Positions 36,618 to 41,153 of a DNA stretch of 41,153 nucleotides are shown piece after piece; within the stretch, counting starts at the first letter, position 1; each line of letters starts with the position of its first letter. This stretch comes from DASQBT01 sp049578545 (lineage in GTDB: Bacteria > Pseudomonadota > Gammaproteobacteria > Burkholderiales > Thiobacillaceae): contig JBAUMF010000096.1 of assembly GCA_049578545.1 (NCBI GenBank), forward strand, positions 1 to 41,153. The letters are read 5' to 3'. The translations under genes and the position numbers were made by a program. The notes under the pieces are model-generated. The model made no database searches. It was not told the DNA's origin and worked only from the letters and a program-made list of their open reading frames with translations.

Positions 36618-37691
36618 TTATGTCAGTTGTTGGTAACGCCCCCCGGGCAGCTGTGCGACACGGCCTTCCAGTTCGAGCTCCAACAGCTTCGCTGAAAGCG
36701 CCTCTACCGTCAACCCGGTTATAGTTACCAAGGCTTCCAGATTGATCGGGTCGTGTCCCATGGCTTTAAGCAGGTCGTCCTGTTGAACGCTTGAGGTGCC
36801 GGCAATGAGCGGCATGACTGGCCACGCCAGTTCCTCGAGGACGTCAGCTGCCGTCTCTACCAGCTTGGCCCCCTGCCTGATGAGCATGTTGCACCCGCGC
36901 GACTGGGGAGAATGAATTGATCCAGGAATGGCGAAAACCTCACGTCCCTGCTCCAGAGCCAGGCGGGCAGTGATGAGGGAGCCTGAATCAGGAGAGGCTT
37001 CGGCAACCAACACACCGCGTGAAAGGCCGCTGATGACGCGATTGCGCTTGGGAAAATGTCCTGCCGCCGGTGGGCTGCGCAGGTTGAATTCGGATAGCAG
37101 AAGGCCGGTATTTGCAATATCGTGTGCCAACGCCTTGTTCATGGCAGGATAGACGCGGTCCAGACCGGTGCCAACGATGGCAATGGTGGAACCCTCGCCC
37201 CTTAATCCACCCCGATGTGCGCTCGCATCGATTCCCAGTGCAAGGCCGCTAACAATGGTGAGCCCTGCTTTCGAAAGTGTTTCGGCAAACGCTTCTGCGT
37301 TATTTTCTCCCTGGGGTGTCGCATTGCGTGATCCCACAATCGCCAGACTCGGCCGATTTAGCAGATCACGGCGGCCCAGGCCATAAAGAACGGGAGGCGG
37401 GTCGGAGATTTCACGCAACAAGGCCGGGTAATCGTCACCATCCAGGGTCAGCAGAAAGCGGTTTGGCTTTTCCAGCCAGCTCAGCGTATGCAGCAGGAGA
37501 TCGGGGTCGGGGCCGGCCTGAATGGCGTCCGCGACTCGGGCGGTCAGAACCTGTTTAAGCGCAGAGGTGGATGCCGCGGCTGCGGCATCGATACTGCCGA
37601 AGTGCTCAAGCAATTTGCGGATGGCCGCATCGCCGACTCCCGGGATGAGGCAGAACTTGAGCCAGGGCTCGGGCAGCGAGCGATGGCTCAA
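36618..37691 (-). CDS. dprA: DNA-processing protein DprA (Smf)
   Basis: DprA loads RecA on incoming single-stranded DNA in natural transformation. The 357-residue protein has an N-terminal SAM-like region (LIPGVGDAAIRKLLEHFG), the Rossmann core with AIVGSRNATPQG, IVSGLALGIDASAHRGGL, GTGLDRVYPAMN and SPPAAGHFPKRNRVISGLSR, and EASPDSGSLITARLALEQGR. A C-terminal winged-helix (DML1-like) domain ends near LPGGRYQQL. All expected motifs are intact. It starts 8 bases after the LysM gene stop. Confidence 0.95.
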   Translation of the reverse strand: MSHRSLPEPWLKFCLIPGVGDAAIRKLLEHFGSIDAAAAASTSALKQVLTARVADAIQAGPDPDLLLHTLSWLEKPNRFLLTLDGDDYPALLREISDPPPVLYGLGRRDLLNRPSLAIVGSRNATPQGENNAEAFAETLSKAGLTIVSGLALGIDASAHRGGLRGEGSTIAIVGTGLDRVYPAMNKALAHDIANTGLLLSEFNLRSPPAAGHFPKRNRVISGLSRGVLVAEASPDSGSLITARLALEQGREVFAIPGSIHSPQSRGCNMLIRQGAKLVETAADVLEELAWPVMPLIAGTSSVQQDDLLKAMGHDPINLEALVTITGLTVEALSAKLLELELEGRVAQLPGGRYQQLT

Positions 37692-37699
37692 GGATGGCC

Positions 37700-38893
37700 T
37701 CAGGGGTTGCGGACGGTATCCAGCAAATGGACGGCCTGATCGGATTGCATGATCAGCCCATACGCGACTTTGTCATACACCCGATACACCATCAGCAGCC
37801 CGCTGCGGACATCCGGCAGCTTGATGTCATTTTTGTCCACGTTGTTCAGGCAGCTGCTGCGATAAACTCCCTTGCTATCGGAAGGCTGGTCGTAGGTGAC
37901 TTTGCCATCCTTGTTAAGGCAGCGTACGTCATTGGTCAGCCATGCGGTATCCGGCGCCCCGGCTTTGCTTGCAAGCCAAGTGATGCGTTCCTGTTCTTGC
38001 TTGGACAGTTTTACCGTCTCCCCGCTACGGTAGATGGCCAATACCTGGCCCGGGTCAAGCCCATCTTTGGCGCCGCGGTTAATTACAACTGTCTGGTAAC
38101 GACCCGAGTCAGTGATTCCGCCATAAGCGGAAATGATGCGCCCCTGTACGCGGTTTGCCGGGGCATGGGGCGCGTACTCAAACGGGACATCATCATTGGC
38201 AGGCAGCAGCTTGTCCTTGGGCAAGATTTCCTGTGCGGTTTGAGTAATGAGGATCTTCTGCGGGGCGCCCGGGATCAGTGTGCGGGCATCGCCCAGATAT
38301 TCAACTTCATAGCCCAACACCTCGCCGGTTTCCGGATCCTTTAAAGCCTTCCCGGGACGCAAGACATTCCAGCGGGTGACATTGGCAGGGCCACCGGTTG
38401 CAAATGCCGTGTCTCCTTTGGCTATCACAATGCGCTCGTCATTTGTTCCAAGAATAAACGGGGCCTTGTTCAAATCACCGGCGGAAACGACCCTCGGCTG
38501 AGACAGGAAGGGAAATATGACGGAAACCGGAATGGTCGGGATCGCATTGCTTTCAATCTTGGTTTCGCGCACGTAAGGTGAGAGTTTAGTGGTGTCCATA
38601 CCATGGCCTTCTCCCGGAACAAGTCTCAGCTGCGGGGTGGTGCCAGACCGGTCGAGGACAATCAAGTCGCCAGGATAGATCCAGTGCGGGTCCTTGATCT
38701 CTTCCTTGTTCATGCCCCAGATCTCGGGCCACCGCCATGGGCTTTTGAGGAAGCGTCCGGATATGTCCCAAAGGGTGTCACCCGTTACGACGACATATTT
38801 TTCCGGGGCGTCATCCCGCAGTTGAAGCTCATCAGCAAGAGCAGGATGGGCAAAAGCCGAGACCAAGGCGGCGACAATCAGGAACTTGCGCAT
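37700..38893 (-). CDS. Exported LysM-domain protein
   Basis: The 397-residue protein has a signal peptide (MRKFLIVAALVSAFAHPALA) and a LysM motif at about residues 32-81 (YVVVTGDTLWDISGRFLKSP, ending PGDLIVLDR), which binds peptidoglycan. The remaining 300 residues form an unassigned domain shared by betaproteobacterial proteins located upstream of dprA. It is the first gene of the LysM-dprA run and is divergent from def, with 144 bases between them. Periplasmic or cell-wall role inferred. Confidence 0.85.
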   Translation of the reverse strand: MRKFLIVAALVSAFAHPALADELQLRDDAPEKYVVVTGDTLWDISGRFLKSPWRWPEIWGMNKEEIKDPHWIYPGDLIVLDRSGTTPQLRLVPGEGHGMDTTKLSPYVRETKIESNAIPTIPVSVIFPFLSQPRVVSAGDLNKAPFILGTNDERIVIAKGDTAFATGGPANVTRWNVLRPGKALKDPETGEVLGYEVEYLGDARTLIPGAPQKILITQTAQEILPKDKLLPANDDVPFEYAPHAPANRVQGRIISAYGGITDSGRYQTVVINRGAKDGLDPGQVLAIYRSGETVKLSKQEQERITWLASKAGAPDTAWLTNDVRCLNKDGKVTYDQPSDSKGVYRSSCLNNVDKNDIKLPDVRSGLLMVYRVYDKVAYGLIMQSDQAVHLLDTVRNP

Positions 38894-39037
38894 GTGTGGA
38901 ACCCTTAATTTAGACCTTGTCTAAGTTGCGATTTATGGAATACTCTGAGTGTTAACGGATGAAAATTCATCAGATTTAGCCCAACTTTCAACTTGTTATG
39001 AAAGTTTGCGCCTAACCTCTTCTCGAAACAAGCTTTT

Positions 39038-39577
39038 ATGTCCAAATTATCTATTCTTAGATACCCTGATTCCCGCCTTCATACGGTGGCCAAGCCGGTA
39101 CAAGCGGTTGATGCGCGCATCCAGAAACTGGTGGATGAGATGGCGGAGACCATGTATGCGGCCCCGGGAATCGGTCTCGCAGCCACCCAGGTAAATGTGC
39201 ACGAACGGGTGATTGTTATAGATATCTCGGAAGATCGGAATGACTTGAAGGTGCTCATAAATCCCGAGATCCTTGAAAAGAGTGGTGATATCGAATGGGA
39301 GGAAGGTTGTCTTTCGGTCCCCGGGATTTATGACAAGGTGCACCGGGCAGAAAAAATCAAGGTGCGGGCACGTAACCGCGAGGGTGAGAGCTACGAGCTT
39401 GAAGGGGACGGATTGCTTGCGGTTTGCGTGCAGCACGAAATGGACCATCTGCTGGGCAAGGTGTTTGTCGAATACCTGTCCCGGCTCAAACAGAACCGCA
39501 TCAAGACCAAGCTGCAAAAGGAGGCTCGGGAGATGAAAGCTCCCCCCCTTTCCAGCGTTCATCACACTGTCCTTTAG
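39038..39577 (+). CDS. def: Peptide deformylase
   Basis: Def removes the formyl group from the N-terminal methionine of new proteins. All three motifs are present: GIGLAATQ (44-51), EGCLS (89-93) with the metal-binding Cys91, and QHEMDH (132-137) with the metal His residues and catalytic Glu. The 179-residue length is slightly above E. coli (169) because of a longer C-terminal tail. It is followed by fmt after 6 bases. Confidence 0.97.
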   Translation: MSKLSILRYPDSRLHTVAKPVQAVDARIQKLVDEMAETMYAAPGIGLAATQVNVHERVIVIDISEDRNDLKVLINPEILEKSGDIEWEEGCLSVPGIYDKVHRAEKIKVRARNREGESYELEGDGLLAVCVQHEMDHLLGKVFVEYLSRLKQNRIKTKLQKEAREMKAPPLSSVHHTVL

Positions 39578-39583
39578 CGATAC

Positions 39584-40504
39584 ATGAGAATCGTCTTTGC
39601 GGGCACGCCCGAGTTTGCCCGGCAGGCGCTTGTCGCCCTGGTACAGGCGGGTCATGACATTGTGCTTGTTTTGACCCAGCCGGACCGGCCTTCCGGGCGC
39701 GGCATGAAACAGAGAGCCAGCGTGGTCAAGATCGAAGCGGAGGCTCGACAGATTCCGGTTTATCAACCGGAAAGGCTTAAGGATCCGGCCATGTATGCAC
39801 CAATTCTGGGTGCGCGTCCTGAATTAATGGTGGTTGCAGCTTATGGTCTGATTCTGCCCCAGGCGGTGCTGGAGATACCCAAGTACGGTTGCGTCAATAT
39901 TCATGCTTCGCTTTTGCCTCGCTGGCGCGGGGCGGCACCCATTCAGCGGGCGATTGAGGCGGGCGACAGGGAGACCGGGATTTGCATCATGCAAATGGAG
40001 GCGGGCTTGGACACTGGACCGGTGCTGTCCACTTCGGTGGTCCCTATCCGCGATAGCGACACCGCCGGAGCCCTGCACGATGTGCTTGCGAAAGTCGGAT
40101 CCAGGGCCATCGTTGATGCTCTGGAGGGGCTTCATGCGCTCAAGCCTGTTGCGCAGTCTGCAGAGGGAGTCAGTTATGCTGCCAAGGTCACCAAAGAAGA
40201 TGCCCTGTTGGATTGGAACCGGGCGTCCGATGTGCTGGCGCGCAAGGTTAGAGCATTTAATCCGACTCCGGGGGCGTGGACAGTTCATAACAAAGAACAG
40301 ATCAAGATCTGGCAAGCTCTCCCTGCCACTTCAAGCGGAGAGGCAGGACGGATACTTGTGGCCAGCACGGATGAACTGATCGTCGCTTGCGGAAGCGGGG
40401 CACTGGAGATTACCGAACTCCAGCGGCCGGGCAGTAAACGCATGCCCCGCGCTGCCTTTTTGGCGGGCTACCCGTTGAAAGCAGGTAGCAGCCTCGGAAG
40501 CTAA
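39584..40504 (+). CDS. fmt: Methionyl-tRNA formyltransferase
   Basis: Fmt formylates initiator Met-tRNA with 10-formyl-tetrahydrofolate. The 306-residue protein begins MRIVFAGTPEFARQALVAL and has the active-site segment NIHASLLPRWRGAAPIQRAI and MEAGLDTGPVLS, followed by the C-terminal OB-like domain (VRAFNPTPGAWT). It is co-transcribed with def. The rsmB gene that often follows is absent; a convergent cytochrome gene ends 48 bases downstream. Confidence 0.97.
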   Translation: MRIVFAGTPEFARQALVALVQAGHDIVLVLTQPDRPSGRGMKQRASVVKIEAEARQIPVYQPERLKDPAMYAPILGARPELMVVAAYGLILPQAVLEIPKYGCVNIHASLLPRWRGAAPIQRAIEAGDRETGICIMQMEAGLDTGPVLSTSVVPIRDSDTAGALHDVLAKVGSRAIVDALEGLHALKPVAQSAEGVSYAAKVTKEDALLDWNRASDVLARKVRAFNPTPGAWTVHNKEQIKIWQALPATSSGEAGRILVASTDELIVACGSGALEITELQRPGSKRMPRAAFLAGYPLKAGSSLGS

Positions 40505-40552
40505 GAGACTAGGGCATACGAACACGCCCTGCCGACTTTCGTCTGCTTGAAC

Positions 40553-40897
40553 TTACTGTTGCGGCGAAGTTACCGGATCCTTCAGGCTGGAATAATATGC
40601 CGCAATGTCTTCCAAATCCTTGTCACTGTATGGCAGGACGAAAAACTGCATCATGGGATGCAAGCGTCGACCGTATCGGTATGCCATAAGGGAGTCGAGA
40701 AGCTTGTGCTCGTTCATGCCGGCCAATTTGGACATTCCGCCTTCCAACAGCGGAATCTCACGTTCCCCATTCACGCCATGGCAAAAAGCGCAGTTGATGG
40801 ATTTGTCCTTCCCTGCCGCCGGGTTACCTCCAGCCAGCGCGCCTGTACCAAACGCCGAAATCATGACTGCCGCCAACAATATTGAGTGCCTCTTCAT
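40553..40897 (-). CDS. Small class I c-type cytochrome
   Basis: The 114-residue protein has a signal peptide (MKRHSILLAAVMISAFGTG, cleaved near ALAGG), the heme attachment motif CAFCH (36-40), and a C-terminal helix with YSDKDLEDIAAYYSSL, the pattern of c553/c4-half or flavocytochrome-c-type subunits. The axial methionine is probably in HPMMQFF. ATG 40897 has a perfect AAGGAGG upstream. The redox partner is unknown; no oxidoreductase gene lies beside it. Confidence 0.88.
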   Translation of the reverse strand: MKRHSILLAAVMISAFGTGALAGGNPAAGKDKSINCAFCHGVNGEREIPLLEGGMSKLAGMNEHKLLDSLMAYRYGRRLHPMMQFFVLPYSDKDLEDIAAYYSSLKDPVTSPQQ

Positions 40898-41095
40898 AAT
40901 GATAATGCCTCCTTGAAAAAAAGCTTACACATCGCAATAACGACACTTTACCATTCGCTGATCTCTTTATAGTAGAAATATGGGGCTTGAATTGATCACA
41001 ATATGGCAGCGTGGCGTCGAAGTAGACGACGTGCCCCCCGAAATTAGTAGCATTTAGGTTTGGAGTCCGATCTAATTTTGACAGGAGATCGGACG

Positions 41096-41153
41096 ATGAA
41101 GAAGCGATACACGGAAGAGCAGATTATTGGGTTTCTGCGCGAGGCTGAGGCCG
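41096..41153 (+). mobile_element. IS3-family insertion sequence, start of orfA (cut by window edge)
   Basis: From ATG 41096 the frame reads MKKRYTEEQIIGFLREAEA, a typical IS3-family (IS407-group-like) OrfA N-terminus, with an AGGAG ribosome site upstream. The left end of the element is probably near 41028-41045, where TGCCCCCCGAAATT resembles IS3-type terminal sequence; that boundary is inferred. The rest is outside the window. Confidence 0.75.

Noticed and set aside
40511..40530. AGGGC...GCCCT repeat between fmt and the cytochrome gene as a terminator
   Set aside because: Only five pairs, a ten-base loop and no T-run; too weak to call.

Overview
The window looks like chromosomal DNA from around the replication origin of a betaproteobacterium. 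The support is the gene set and its order: rpmH-rnpA-yidD-yidC-mnmE on one side of the origin, dnaA-dnaN-gyrB on the other, and mnmG-rsmG-parA-parB nearby. A LysM gene-dprA-smg-topA block faces def-fmt, an arrangement familiar from this class. A DsrC/TusE-family protein, a complete glycolate oxidase and a small c-type cytochrome would fit a Nitrosomonadales-like, possibly sulfur- or iron-oxidising autotroph. That finer placement is inference. Both edges of the window cut into transposase genes (IS630-like on the left, IS3-like on the right), so it may be a contig bounded by repeats.

Layout. 0.1-1.8 kb: mobA and a lytic transglycosylase (mltB-like). 1.8-5.7 kb: glcDEF on the minus strand. 5.9-7.8 kb: an AI-2E/PerM-type permease facing a tartronate-semialdehyde reductase-like dehydrogenase. 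8.1-12.3 kb: parB, parA, rsmG, mnmG (minus). 12.5-15.1 kb: a MarR regulator and the 5-oxoprolinase operon pxpBCA. Three near-perfect parS sites lie at 12.40, 13.31 and 15.14 kb, two of them inside pxp genes. 15.9-16.3 kb: a DsrC/TusE-family protein without any cysteine. 16.4-20.0 kb: mnmE, yidC, yidD, rnpA, rpmH (minus). 20.3-25.4 kb: dnaA, dnaN, gyrB (plus), with DnaA boxes on both sides of dnaA.

25.5-26.3 kb holds a lone GIY-YIG/DUF4357 gene. 26.4-31.6 kb is a SUF iron-sulfur assembly operon (Rrf2 regulator, sufB, sufC, sufD, sufU, sufT, Rieske ferredoxin) that has no sufS cysteine desulfurase. 31.7-33.3 kb holds a thioredoxin-like exported protein, rsuA and a degenerate receiver protein. 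33.3-38.9 kb holds topA, a small overlapping reading frame, smg, dprA and a LysM protein (minus). 39.0-40.5 kb is def-fmt (plus), followed by a cytochrome c (minus) and the start of an IS3 transposase.

How the parts work together. ParA/ParB, parS, DnaA, the DnaA boxes, DnaN, GyrB and TopA form a replication and segregation neighbourhood. MnmE and MnmG together modify tRNA wobble uridines. GlcDEF would oxidise glycolate to glyoxylate, and the reductase could act downstream of it. The SUF genes would build Fe-S clusters, including those needed by GlcF. Most genes are ordinary housekeeping genes. The points most worth a second look are the cysteine-free DsrC-like protein, the parS cluster within pxp (with a probable pxpB start codon inside parS), the SUF operon without sufS, and the small frame coupled to both smg and topA.
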